The notes beneath the pieces are model-generated. The model searched no databases. It was not told the DNA's origin and saw nothing but the letters and a program-made list of their open reading frames with translations. DNA of 64,000 bases from Lycorma delicatula (taxonomy: Eukaryota > Arthropoda > Insecta > Hemiptera > Fulgoridae): NCBI RefSeq assembly GCF_047948215.1, contig NC_134457.1, positions 14,854,626 through 14,918,625 on the forward strand, in the 5' to 3' direction. The stretch's first letter is position 1. Every line of letters begins with the position of its first letter. Positions 34,184 through 45,291 of this stretch are shown piece by piece. The position numbers were made by a program, and so were the translations under genes.

Positions 34184-35546
34184 GTATCCAAGATGAGAAT
34201 TTTCGGTTCAAGGAACATCTGCAGTATGTAGCAAAAAAGGCCGTTGATGCTTTTTATGGAATCCGTAGAGTCATTCATCACGATTTGGGGTTGAATTACC
34301 GTACCATTTGTATCCTTTACAAAGGTGAAGCGATTATGCTGTATGCTGTGCCTGTATGGGCTCACCGCATGGCTTTTAGGTATTGCGCGGACATTTTGCT
34401 GCAGGCCCAGCGACTCCTCTTGCTGGCTGTTGTTGGCTGTTATAGAAACAGTCTTGCGGGAGGCAGTCTGTGTTGTAGCCGGAGTCAAACCAATAGATAT
34501 CTTGGCTAATGAGAGTAAGGAACGCTACATTTCGAAGGTAAATAACCTATTGACATCAGAACGAAAGCAGGAGATTGAACCAGTGCCTTACGTCTTGGCA
34601 GGTCAGGTGGGACGAATTTCCCACAGGTCGCTACACGCATGGTATATTTCCTATAGTGTCTAATTTAGGTGCGATTAGATGGGTCTTCCCACAAACTGTA
34701 TATCACACACTTTCTTTCCGGGCATGGGGCCTTTCGGGCGAGTTTGGCTAGGTTTCGTTTGGTGGATTCAAGTCAATGCCCAGGTTTGCGGGACTGATGA
34801 CACAGTGGGTCACGTCCTCTACGTCTGTCCCCGATATGAGGTCGAACGTTCACAAGCTGTTAGGGAACTTGAGAGAACACATTCCTTTTTGGATCTATGT
34901 ACCAACTGGATGATCCACGAGGAATGATCTATATTGGCTGGTTTTCTTCGCGCCCTTGCGATGTGCAGAGGGAGTTTGATCGAGGTACTCGATCGTGATA
35001 GGATCCCTGGTGGCTAGGGTTCCGGCTTAGGCATTGGATTGGTTGGAGGTAGGCGCATTGGCATCGTGCCACGGTTATATTGGTATTGTTTGTGATTCGA
35101 TTTGAGGCTCCCGCTGGTGGAGATGGCTGCGCTGCCGGGGTATGGTGGCCTGTGCGACTGGGAGCTTGGCTTCCCTCCGCCGATGGCGGTCCTGATCGTG
35201 ACTTGGTAATGCCACTCGAGACACCATAATGCGACTGGGTGGGGATGTGGGGTTTGTCCCGTCTCCTGCACGGACCGGAATGAGGTCACGTTCACCTTGT
35301 TAGGTGACCTAAACTGGTCGACTTATTTGGGTGTAGGTCTGAATTTCTATGTTGCGTAAAACACAATATTGATTGGTATGAGTAACTTTAAACTCGTTCG
35401 TTTTCTGAGGCATTCACAGTCACGAACGGTGTTGTCAAATCTGTACTAGGCGCTGGGTCCGCGCTTCCGGTTAGTTAGCTTGACGGAATCATGTTAGGTT
35501 GGATGTGTAGATGTCTGTCTGAACGGTAATTACCGGAGGCTAAGTT
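34184..35546 (+). pseudogene. LINE-J: R1/Jockey-like RT C-terminus and 3' UTR
   Basis: From 34190: ENFRFKEHLQYVAKKA and YGIRRVIHHDLGLNYRTICI (the RT thumb region), LLQAQRLLLLAV, then after a frameshift VCVVAGVKPIDILANESKER, which corresponds to the conserved AGVxPIDLLAxE block of R1/Jockey-type LINEs. Further on, VCGTDDTVGHVLYVCPRYE carries the C-terminal Cys/His motif of this group. Frameshifts near 34450-34500 and 34670 break it. The 3' region ends with CGGTAATTACCGGAGGCTAA (35524-35543), nearly identical to the SINE1 tail. The 5' half (endonuclease and RT core) is absent. Confidence 0.75.
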
Positions 35547-36161
35547 CTAAGAAATCCACCGGGTGATGGAATGCAATGCAGGTGCATTCTATTCTGTTCA
35601 TCAATTCTGAGGTAAACATGTGTATTGACAGTCCGGTCAAAAAATATTGGTCCCACTATACAATTACTGGAAACGGCACACCAAACACCAATTTTCTCAT
35701 CGTGAAGTGCACACTTGAATATCTCGTGAAAATTCCTCGCCATCGAATATCTGGTGTTCTGCGAATTAACATGCTGGATAACTGAAACCATGCCTCGTCT
35801 GACATGAAATACGACATCGGTTCTATCTGTCCACCAACAATGTGTTCGAGAAGTCACTTGCAATAATCAAGTCGTTTCGGTTTGTTTGTCTCCTTCAGTT
35901 GTAACGCGGTACGGTTTCAATTTTAATTCATGAAGAATTTTACGACAAGATTATATTTAACACCAGATCGTTGGGATAACTTGCGTAGTGATTTTTTGGA
36001 CCGGGAGTGTCTCTCCTTTCAATATCGGCAATGGCCTGTGGAGTCCTAACGGAAGGTTGCCTGTTTTGTTTTGCATTTGAAACCGAACCTGTTGTACTCC
36101 ATTTTTAACTATATCGTGCATGCTACTCTTCGCTGGAATACAGGCATTCGGTAATTTATAT
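35547..36161 (-). pseudogene. Tc1-like transposase remnant
   Basis: On the minus strand an N-terminal part (about 36130-35880) includes RTPQAIADIER and LKLKPYRVTTEGDKQT, resembling the helix-turn-helix linker. It is followed by MSDEAWF (first catalytic Asp), VNSQNTRYSMARN, KIGVWCAVSSNCIVGPIFF and TVNTHVYLRI. At least two frame changes occur. The region with the second and third acidic residues is lost after about 35600. It is a different lineage from the copies at 11.6 and 29.2 kb. A SINE2a copy lies immediately beyond its N-terminal end. Confidence 0.7.
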
Positions 36162-36171
36162 ACGAATACTT

Positions 36172-36317
36172 TCTCTTTTTCTTTTTGTTTAACTTCCGGG
36201 ACCACGGTTAGGTATTGTTTCAGAGGATGAGATGGATTACAATGTAGCGTGTAAAAATATCCATGCCTGACCGGGATTCGAACCCGGAACTTCCTGATGA
36301 AAGGCCGAGACGCTACC
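36172..36317 (-). repeat. SINE2a copy with TSD
   Basis: On the minus strand: TAGCGTCTCGGCCTTTCATC, GGGTTCGAATCCCGGTCAGG, body CATCTCATCCTCTGAAACAA, GGTCCCGGAAGTTAAAC and A-rich tail. TSD ACGAATACTT at 36162-36171 and 36318-36327, with a third copy at 36330-36339. Its 5' end lacks the first bases of the head. Confidence 0.8.
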
Positions 36318-36599
36318 ACGAATACTTCTACGAATACTTAATGTGATTATTCAAACGATACAGAATGAATATAGGCCTCAACTATACCTATCCTCTCCTG
36401 TATTGAACAAGACTTTTTACACAAACACAACTATACTGCAACAAAACGTATACTGCACTGACACGTAACCACCTGACAAACGGCAACAATCAGTAGTAAC
36501 ATATACGAGAGGTTATCTCTAAAGCAATGACCGTTATATTGTAAATAAATTTATTCTGAAAACTTTACAAATATTTTTTTATTTCTCTTTAAACTACGT

Positions 36600-37018
36600 A
36601 CATTATACAGCTTCTTTATATAACCGCCACATGAATAGACATTTATCGTAGCAATATACCAGATTCAATATACCTTCGTCGTATTCTTCTGCCGCCAGTC
36701 CATTTAGCCACTGATTAACAGCATTTTTAAGTTCAACGTCACCCGCGATTTACTTACCATTAAAAAATTATTTTAGTTTCCCAAACAAATGGTAATCACA
36801 AGGAGCTAGTCCGGACTATATGGTGGGTGATCGAAACTTTCCCAACCAAATTTTCTCAGTAAATCACGTGTCGAACCCTCAACATGTGGACGTGCATTAT
36901 CGTGCAGCAGCAGGACGACGCCGTCGGTCAGCCGCCCACTTCGCCGATTTTGTATGCCGCGCCGTAACTTACGTAGAGTTTCACAGTAGGCTATAAGGAT
37001 AAGCTTGGCATTGACCAT
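36600..37018 (-). pseudogene. Mariner transposase C-terminal remnant
   Basis: On the minus strand: VVLLLHDNARPHVEGS, KFGWESFDHPPYSPD, then a one-base shift to LAPCDYHLFGKLK, and a C-terminus with NQWLNGLAAEEYDEGI. The second and third catalytic Asp (HDNARPH, LAPCDYH) fit a D,D34D mariner of the SETMAR-related kind. The N-terminal half is missing beyond 37018. A terminal repeat may lie at about 36500-36540 (GAGAGGTTATCTCTAAAGC). The copy is dead. Confidence 0.8.
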
Positions 37019-39522
37019 TTAATTTTCTTATTCATGTTTAAATTCTATTATGGACTTCGCGAGGAAAGCAGCGACGGGAAATGGTGGTTTAATTAATAGA
37101 ATACACTGGTATTTCTTAACATGTATTAATATTTTTATATTTTTTAACAATATTAATAATTTTAGTACATAAGCTACGTAAAATAACGACCTGTCCAGTA
37201 GAAATATAATTACCGTTATCTAGTATTATCAGACATTCATCGATAGAGAAAATATTTGAATTTTATTTTGATATATTTCCATTTTGAAATATATCACAGT
37301 AAATTAAAATAGGATTATCGTTGTCTATTTTTTTCTGAAGTACAAGATAAATATAAAAGGATAAATGAAAATAAAATAGCAGATAAGTAAAAAAAAAATC
37401 AACGAAACAATCACCAAAAATAACTGGTACATGAATGAAACAGGAGTCAACGGTAATTAACGTGCGAGTAGGCGAAGTACGTTTTACTGTGTCAATACGT
37501 ATAGAGAGAATTAACTTTTAATTTACTATTTTTACGAACGTAGCGCTGTAATCGAGAGACTTACAGCCACCTAAAATACCACTGTGAATAGACCTGGAAA
37601 CGCTGAATCAAAACGTATGAAACCATATAACATATCATGAAAGCGAATCGGTCGTAAAAGAAAAAGATAATTATATATGGTCACCTTTATAATTATCATC
37701 TTTCTTTTAACAGCAAAAAGATGAAAAAATTTTTTTGATGATCAAAGTTTTAAGGATGGAATTATTGTAATTGTAAGATTTCAAAAGATGCAAGCTAGTC
37801 GGCAATATCCATTATAATGGGAAGTATTGCGCTATTCACAGGAAAATGCTTTCTACCCTTTCTGTCATTGCAAAAATTCTTTTCATTGGAACATTCTTTT
37901 TTCTTTTTTTATTCTTTTGTAATTCTTATAATAAGGTATAAAAATAGATTCTATGCCCAAGTAAGTTCAGCAATCGGTGTCATCCAATCTCTTTTTAGTA
38001 CTTTACATTTCCTTTAATTTGTTTTGATTAGTTAAATTAATTAGTCTAAAAGGAGACCTGTGAAACGTGTCTTGAGATTAAAATTAAATTAATTAAATTT
38101 TTTCTTAATTATTAGTATTGAACGACCTCCTTGCAAATTAATGGAAGATTTTTTCTAAACGGTCTTCAGAGCAAATTATCAGTTCCTTGTTATCCAGCAG
38201 AACTATTGTTAATGATGTCAGTCCTATAAAAAATCCATTAATCGAAAAATATCTGAGCTGTGTTGTTTTTTCTTTTAACATATTGATTTATTAAATATAA
38301 TCTGTCTGTAAATTTCATATCGTCCAAATGTATCGAGATTTTTGTTTTTATGAAACATTTGTAACGTCGTTGTTAATGTCGCTGAATGTACGTCATGTGT
38401 AAAATTTTCAAATTTTTTTTGTATGTACTGCCTGTATTTTTAGTTTAATATGGATTGAATGTGATTTCAGTCAACCCGGTGTAGTATTTACTCCAATCAT
38501 TGTATTTTAATCTGTGTATTTCTGGGTAGCTTTTTGTTAAATGAATAATGTATATTTTTAGAATAACCTGTTAATTTCCATTTTCTGTCACTAGATATGT
38601 TTGATTTTTTTTTTTTTACTTTATCAGCCATATCTCTATTGATGCTGTTATTAGCAGCAATAGAGCTACAAAGGGGAAAATATATAACATAACGTATATA
38701 AAAGATTAAAACTAGTGCGTCGGGGCGTGGACAAACGATGGAAGCGAAGCTTCTTACGCAACATTATATGAATTATTAATTGTGTAAAATAATGTATACA
38801 CAATATACACAAATGATGAAATTTTTTATTAATAAGAAATATGAACTAACAATGAAATACCCATATAAAAAAAAATTGTACATATTTATTTATCGCTTAT
38901 ACGCAAATTACATATATTTAAGAGTGAGAGAGAGAGCGCTTACCGAACACGCGAGTTAGTATCGATATATATAGCTACATCATGACGCTTTTTCTTGACG
39001 CTCGTATTTTCTCCTCATTTGACTACCCATCCCGAAGCCTGCTTCCCTTCATAATATATATATATATGTATAATATAATATATAGTATATGAAAGAACTG
39101 ATCGGTCCAAAATTTCGACGTCGGCATTTTTTGTGAATGTCAACATTTTTTTTGGAATGCATTCAAAATATTAAAAAAAATGACTCAAAAAATTTATTTA
39201 TATTGGTGTCTTTATATTTTGAAAAAAAAATTAAAAAAAGGGTTAGGATTACGTCATTTTTAATTTTTTACTTTCTATATAGTGATCGTCGAAAATTGAG
39301 TCAATGAAAGTACTTATAATGCTATTTAAAAGTCTACAATTTTAAGTCAATCAGCTTTTCGGATGAGGGATATTTAACATTATTTCTAATTAGGTTTTGT
39401 TCCATATCCCGAAAACCCGTTGACAAAAAAAAGGGGGGAAATTGGCACAAATATGCATCTATGTATCCCAAATTTATCCTGATTTTCGATCCCATCGTAC
39501 TAAAGATATCACGATACCCATA
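37019..39522. other. AT-rich, no gene recognised
   Basis: A long stretch without recognised coding sequence. (TA)n-rich sequence lies near 39053-39090. Frames here are low-complexity. Confidence 0.45.
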
Positions 39523-40335
39523 TTACTTTCCCAACTAGATAGCGCTATAGCTCTAGAAGGTATAGAAGCTCTAGAAAGTATAATAATCATCTAATTTGGA
39601 CATATGCGATTTAAACGGAATCTTGACGTTTTGACACAAAGGAACCCAGAAAACCGGATGGAAATTTTCCCGATGTTAATGTTCGTATGTACGTGTGTGT
39701 TCGGTGTTGGCCTCTAAATCACCTTTTATCTTTAAAACTACTGGACAGATTTTGATCAAACTTGGTCAGATTACTTCCATATATTGATGCCGTTAAATTT
39801 TCTACATAAAAGGTCAGAGGGTGAGGCTGTAGAGCAAGATCACCCACAGCATCTCGAGATTTCGCCTTATTAAGGTCATATTTCTCTTAGGCACATTTGT
39901 TATCAATTAGAAAATGATATTTGCCAGAAAACCTTCTTTTTTTTTACAAAATCGCACTTCCACCCAAAACTACTGCTATATTGTGACATCACAGGTGAGC
40001 GGAAGAATTAAATAAATGAATAATATTTAAGTGTAAAAAAAGTCTAAGTTAAGTGTACGTTAAGTCTCGCAGCTGCACTAGTCTGCCGACCGTACAAGCG
40101 AAATTTGTTCTATGTTAGTTGTGAAATTACATTAGTTTAATCAGTCCCAACCATCACCGCTAGTACCGCCATACCCGTGCGAATTAAAGTCGGTATGCGC
40201 GCGTACATTAGTTAGAATCGTTGAATTAAATAAACGAAAGAATATTATATTTAAATAAAATGATAAATATTTTTAATTAAGTTGTATGTGTATGTGTGTT
40301 TTAGCCGTGCATATGAAACAACTGTGTTGTCAACT
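39523..40335 (-). repeat. F2 interspersed repeat, copy 2
   Basis: Reverse complement of F2: TTACTTTCCCAACTAGATAG at the left, CCGGATGGAAATTTTCCCGA, GTGTTCGGTGTTGGCC, ATCTCGAGATTTCGCCTTA, TTCAACGATTCTAACTAA (on minus), then the edge near 40335. Non-coding. Confidence 0.72.
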
Positions 40336-40439
40336 TTTTTTTTACATCCCACGGCAACAGCTATACTACAGAGCATCGCTGGTGATGTTGATCCCACTTA
40401 ATGAACGGATTCGAGTCAAAATAAATAAAAAATTCAATT

Positions 40440-40560
40440 GAACGAATTCCGTATCTTGCTTCATTTTCCGTTTGTCTACCAGTTTGTTTTTTCCAATTAA
40501 TATAATATCAAGAACGAATAGAGATATTTTAATGAAATTCGGTGTATAAATTATTCTTCT
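40440..40560. repeat. Fragment shared with 21655-21790
   Basis: CGTATCTTGCTTCATTTTCC and GAGATATTTTAATGAAATTC recur in similar order at 21655-21790. It is too short to classify. Confidence 0.35.
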
Positions 40561-40589
40561 TTTTTGTAGTCATCAATCCTAGAATTGGT

Positions 40590-41050
40590 TTTTTAGCAAT
40601 CTTCCTCATCCAGCCAGTTCTATCGTGCGCTAATCTCTTTATTTTAGCAAATACGGCACTCACCTCACGCTGAGATTCTCCATGCGCAAATATAACCTAC
40701 ACGTTCTATTGATGTTTTAACAGTCTCAGCTATCTCACACACTTTAATCTGCGGTCTTTCAGCACGATTTTATGGATATTTTCTGTCATTTTAGATTTCG
40801 TCATCTCAGCGGAGCATCCGGAGCGTGGTTCGTTTTGAGTGTTCTTATGACCTTTTTTAAACTGACAAACCCACTGTCTTTCATTAAATATGATGGAGAA
40901 GAGTCTTTGAGTGTTGAGTCCATTTCTTGTTTGATTTAAAACGGCGCTAAACCTTTCAAATGGAACTATTTTATAACTGCACGTTTTTCCAATTTTTCCA
41001 TCTTGTGAGAATAACAAAGGCGTCTCGCTCCAAACGTATACTAACCAAGC
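40590..41050 (-). pseudogene. Mariner transposase N-terminal remnant
   Basis: On the minus strand: KKGHKNTQNEPRSGCSAEMT corresponds to the mariner block RESxEDEPRSGRP. It is followed by IHKIVLKDRRLK and, in another frame, a region like MENLSV-stop-VP, matching LGMRKLSxRWVP. This is the DNA-binding half (helix-turn-helix and linker) without the catalytic domain. Residues before the linker (FNERQWVCQF) are poorly matched. Confidence 0.65.
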
Positions 41051-41239
41051 CATTGACCTGAAATTTTATATATAAGCTAATGAAGGACGTTACTATAAAA
41101 TTCCAGTAAGATATTAGACCTGCTGTTGCCAACTCTATGTCAGGAGCGAGACTTACCAGCTAACCCCGTATTACGGTGTATTACGGGGTGCAACTATATG
41201 TTACGTCGTAGTATATGACCTATTCACATATCTCGACGT

Positions 41240-41570
41240 TTCTTTAATAAGCTCCGTAAACATGGCATTTCACTAATCCTTCGTGTCATTCTTCATTGGT
41301 TATTTCTCCTTCCATGTAATCTTCAACACCCATCGGTAGAACCACTGCTTAAATGCATCTATTCTCCTCTTCCCTTCTGCCCCTGTGGTCCATACTTCTC
41401 GCCATATAGGAAAACATTCTACATGAATGTCTTCATCAACTGATTTATTAATCTTTTTGTTTATACTTTTTAAGGCGAATACTTTAATTTTCTTATTGAC
41501 AGTTAATTTCGCATGTTTTATTCCACTAATGATGTACTTTAAGCTTCGCCCTTCTGCTTCCAAGATAAGT
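41240..41570 (-). pseudogene. RTE-like RT C-terminal fragment
   Basis: On the minus strand: REVWTTGAEGKRRIDAFKQW then FYRWVLKITWKEK. This matches the LINE-R block WTIGVSEKKRLEAFEMWCY and RRMLKIRW but is clearly more diverged. It lacks the FADD box. The upstream part (KHAKLTVNKKIKVFALKSIN) also fits the linker after RT. An old copy of the same or a related family. Confidence 0.68.
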
Positions 41571-42374
41571 GAATTCCTTCACACAATAATTTATGTTCAT
41601 TCATCGGCTTTCGTATCGTGCCTGCTCATTACCAATATATTTATATAAATTATAAAATAATAATTATATTACTTTAAATAATACAGAAAATTAATTAAAT
41701 AGCCATAATTATACAAAATAATTAAATTTGAAAATTTTACCTTTAGAATTAAAAGCAATAGTTATGCATGACCTGAATGATCTTTCAATAACGGCCATTA
41801 AAAGTTTTTAATATTTATTAGTACCATAAATATTAGTTTTATTGAATTACGTTTTATTAAATAAAATTTTAAGCATTTTATTGTCAGAAAAATCATATCG
41901 AGATATGGCTGAAATTGTTTAAGTAAATCGCAAAAATTATGCTTGAAAACATGCACTAAATTATTAACTACATAATTTCTAGTTTGCACCCCTACCAACA
42001 AGCTGATAAGTCAGTCCCTTTTTACAATTACTCTAACTAATCTTGATCTTAAAACGTCATTTGGTTAAGGGAGTCAAACGAGACCAAAAATATTTATATA
42101 AAGAATTTTGATTTTTTTTCTCAATTAAATTTTCAAATATAAATGTAATTCGATTAGATGCGTCACATCGGATTTTGATAGTTTTCGCTATTGCACTGTA
42201 AATAATTAAGTTATTAATATTTTTAAAAAAAGTATGGCAAATTTGAAGTAAAATCTGTCAAGAGCAAAGCCAGAATATTTATTTCCCATCATGTAAGCAG
42301 GATGTAAGATTTCATTTTCGATGATATGTTTGTATTAGGCGATGTAAGATGAGTAAAAAATATATATAACATGC
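41571..42374. other. AT-rich, no gene recognised
   Basis: Nothing recognised. Confidence 0.45.
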
Positions 42375-42945
42375 TTTTTACTTCCTTGTAGGAAGTAAAA
42401 GATGTATTGTGATCGCGAAAAATTTTGGTTTTCAGATCAATTTTGACCATCCCTGAATCCATTTTGACTAGTTTCGGCGTGACGTCCGTACGAATGTATG
42501 AATTTCGCATAATTGAAAAAAGATTAGCCAAAAAAGTTTGATTTTGGACTTTTTCTTAACTGCAGTAATAAGCCTTCATGGAGAGCGTTTCAACGATATA
42601 TCACAAGGGGTACTTATTTTCATTGTATCCAGAGCAATAAGCCAAAGTAAAATTATTATTAATGAAATATTTGGTTCTTACAAGGGGAAGACACATCGGT
42701 TCAATCCGACTTCATCTCTTTTTTTAACTTTTTTTTTTTAATTTAAATGTATTGATTTATTAATAATTATTAACCGCTGAATGTAAAAAAAAATTACAAT
42801 AAATAATATTTCAATAACAATAAAAAAAGTATGAAAAAATTTCAGTTGTTAATGAAATAAAATTTTATGTACTTTTCATTTTAAAAAATGTATATATGTA
42901 ATTTAATAGGTGTACAAGGAAGTCATGTGGTATTCACATCAGATT
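42375..42945 (+). repeat. F1 interspersed repeat, copy D
   Basis: Starts TTTTTACTTCCTTGTAGGAA, contains GTACGAATGTATGAATTTCG, GGGGAAGACACATCGGTTC and ends TGTACAAGGAAGTCATGTGG. The short form (570 bp) lacks the CACCTCCCCTTTTGATTG block present in the others. Confidence 0.72.
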
Positions 42946-43121
42946 TTCTTTTGCAAAACATTTAATAGTTATTTATTTTGGTTACAAGTCACTTGCAATT
43001 ACTTTTCTTTATATTTTAAAATAGTAAATGAAGAACGATGAATGATTTTCTGTGTGCTTATACTATTGCATTTATGGGCAGATATAATGATGATGAATTT
43101 ATTAATTGATAACTAAGAAAA

Positions 43122-43382
43122 ATGCAAGGTTTGTCCCTTGTTTCCTTTGTACACGGGTATGAATTCATCGACACTGCAGTTATCGCATTAAACATTCTAT
43201 CGGACAGACTGAACGTACAGATCCCCGATCCGAATCAGATTTTCCAAATCATCTATTACAATCAGGACATAAATACAAAAATTTTAATAGCCAATGAAAA
43301 CTGTATACCAGATCAAAAACCCAAGAACTTAGAGAACACACTTGGACGATATGAATTTACAAATACAAAAGAACTTCTATAA
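43122..43382 (+). CDS. Unrecognised 86-codon open frame
   Basis: An ATG-started frame of 86 codons with a less biased amino-acid composition than most frames here (GYEFIDTAVIALNILSDRLN, then DPNQIFQIIYYNQDINTKIL). I do not recognise a family. No splice signals or promoter are evident, and no second copy of it was noticed in the window. It could be chance, a fragment of an exon, or a relic of a mobile element. Listed only because it stands out by composition. Confidence 0.15.
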   Translation: MQGLSLVSFVHGYEFIDTAVIALNILSDRLNVQIPDPNQIFQIIYYNQDINTKILIANENCIPDQKPKNLENTLGRYEFTNTKELL

Positions 43383-44187
43383 AAAAAACCAAACAAATAT
43401 TAAACTAACAAACACAACATAAGGAAAAATATTACTCGATTATTATTTAAGATTCTATAAGCATTTTAAGAAAAAAATCTTAATATTTTTAAATTTTCAT
43501 AATCTTCAGAAGAGATGAGTTTATAAGCAAAGAGGTTTTACGATACGCTTTCTAGATATTAATTTTTTTAAAAGTGGAAAATTTTTCATAGGCCATTAAT
43601 TCTAATTTTTCAAAGATGCACGCAACATAATTAAACATTCTGTTATACTGCGTAATTTTGTACCGTGAAAGAGTTCGTTATCAAAGGAGATGCATTTAAT
43701 TATGAAGAATTAAAAGCTTATAGTGATTTAGGAGAAAGAAACAGCGGACAAACGCCAGGATATGTTTGCAGATTTTATATACACCCCGGTGAACTAGCAA
43801 AAGCAGTATAATCGCACCTAGATTTAGTTTGTTGATAATTCTGATTATGTTAACAGTAATGAAATAAAATAATACAAGTAAGTAAATTTTATGTAATAAA
43901 TAACTGGCAATATTATATGAAAAACAAAATAATAAAACCAGAATCATGTTGTTTACACTAGATTTAAAACTGTTAAGTAGAAAATACAATTAAAATGTAA
44001 TCGGATTTGAATAAACTCACTCTATATATATATACGTTCAAAAAAAAGAAAGTTATTCTGTTTTTTATTTATTCAATAGTGTTTTAAAAAACTGTTCATA
44101 ATTGCAGGTCATGGCTCGCTTCGCTCGCCCTTTCCGTCTAGGGGGAATATCCCCTTAGACCTCCCTGTGTTCATTAAACTCTAGCTT
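43383..44187. other. AT-rich, short hairpin, no gene
   Basis: A small GC-rich patch at 44107-44165 (GCTCGCTTCGCTCGCCC, then a GGGGGAATATCCCC palindrome) lies just before the mariner. It is otherwise empty. Confidence 0.45.
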
Positions 44188-45291
44188 GTGAGAATAATAA
44201 TAAAAATTAAAGCCTGTTCAATTTATAAAAAAATATCAGTGTATTGTAATTCTTCACAGCAACAGTTTGGTAGTACAGGACCCGAAATTTTGAGTGATCT
44301 AAGAATCAAATCATTTTTGAAAGGCCGAGAACACGCTGAAGATCAACCTCGCTCAGGGAGATCTTCAATTTTAAAATCTGATGAAAACGTTGAGCGTGTG
44401 AGGGTTCTTGTAAGATCAGATCGTCGTTTAAGAATAAGGATGATGAGTGAACGGTTAAATTTAAACACTTTCACCGTACATCAAATTTTGACAAACGATT
44501 TGGACATGCGAAAGGTTTGTGCGAAATCGGTGCCGAAAAACCTCACAACGGAACAGAAGGACAATCGAAGAAACGTGTGTGTTGATCTTCTTCAGAGGAT
44601 TGACAATGACCAAGAATTCTTACATCGTGTGATCGCAGTTGATGAATCCTGGATATTTGAGTGAGAACCTGAAACAAATCGGCAAAGCGAACAGTGGTAC
44701 ACTCCGTCATCTGCTCGACCGAAAAAATGTCGAATGAGCTCATCAAAGATGAAAACCATGCTGATTTGCTTTTTTGACAGTAAGGGTATCGTGCGTAAAG
44801 AATTTGTTCCTCTAGAACAAACTGTAAACCAAGTGTTTTACAAAGGTGTCCTTGAAAGGCTGAGGAAAAGAGAGATTCGCGTGAGACCAGACATTGCAGA
44901 CAAGTGGATGTTTCATCATGACAATGCCCCGTATCACACGGTCATTTCCATCACGGAATTTTTGACCTCAAAACGTATTCCTACGGTTCCTCAACCCCCC
45001 TATTCATCTGATTTGAGTCCTTGTGACTTTTTTCTTTTGCCGAAATTGAAACGTGTCTTAAAAGAACGTCATTTTGGAACTCTGGAGAAAATTCAAAAGA
45101 CTGTGATTGACCGGTTAAAAGCCCTACCGGTTGAAGCCTTCCAACGCTGCTACCAGGGGTGGAAACAACGACTCCGCCGGTGTACAGCTGCCCAAGGGAA
45201 CTACTTTGAAGGAGATAATATTGTTGTTTGAAAAAAATAAAAACTTTGGTAAGTAAAAAGTCAGCCTTATTACTTTTCTCACGCACCTCGT
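44188..45291 (+). pseudogene. Mariner (D,D34D) transposase, nearly intact
   Basis: One continuous frame, 44188-45231, broken by a single TGA at 44662-44664. The first part has HAEDQPRSGRSSI, RMMSERLNLNTFTVHQIL, KVCAKSVPKNLTTEQK and VIAVDESWIFE (first Asp). After the stop come KMKTMLICFFDSKGIVRKEF, WMFHHDNAPYHT (second Asp) and YSSDLSPCDFFLLPKLK (third Asp), with exactly 34 residues between the last two. The first ~45 residues (first helix-turn-helix) are missing, so the 5' end is truncated. A right TIR is visible at about 45243-45291 (inverse: ACGAGGTGCGTGAGAAAAGT), ending at TA. No matching left TIR was found. Confidence 0.9.

Noticed and set aside
34114..34488. 124-codon minus-strand frame
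   Set aside because: Antisense to the R1/Jockey-like thumb region, which has clear motifs on the plus strand.
44100..44165. GC-rich palindrome as a terminator or origin
   Set aside because: Isolated in an animal genome, with no transcription unit ending there; may only be an old element edge.
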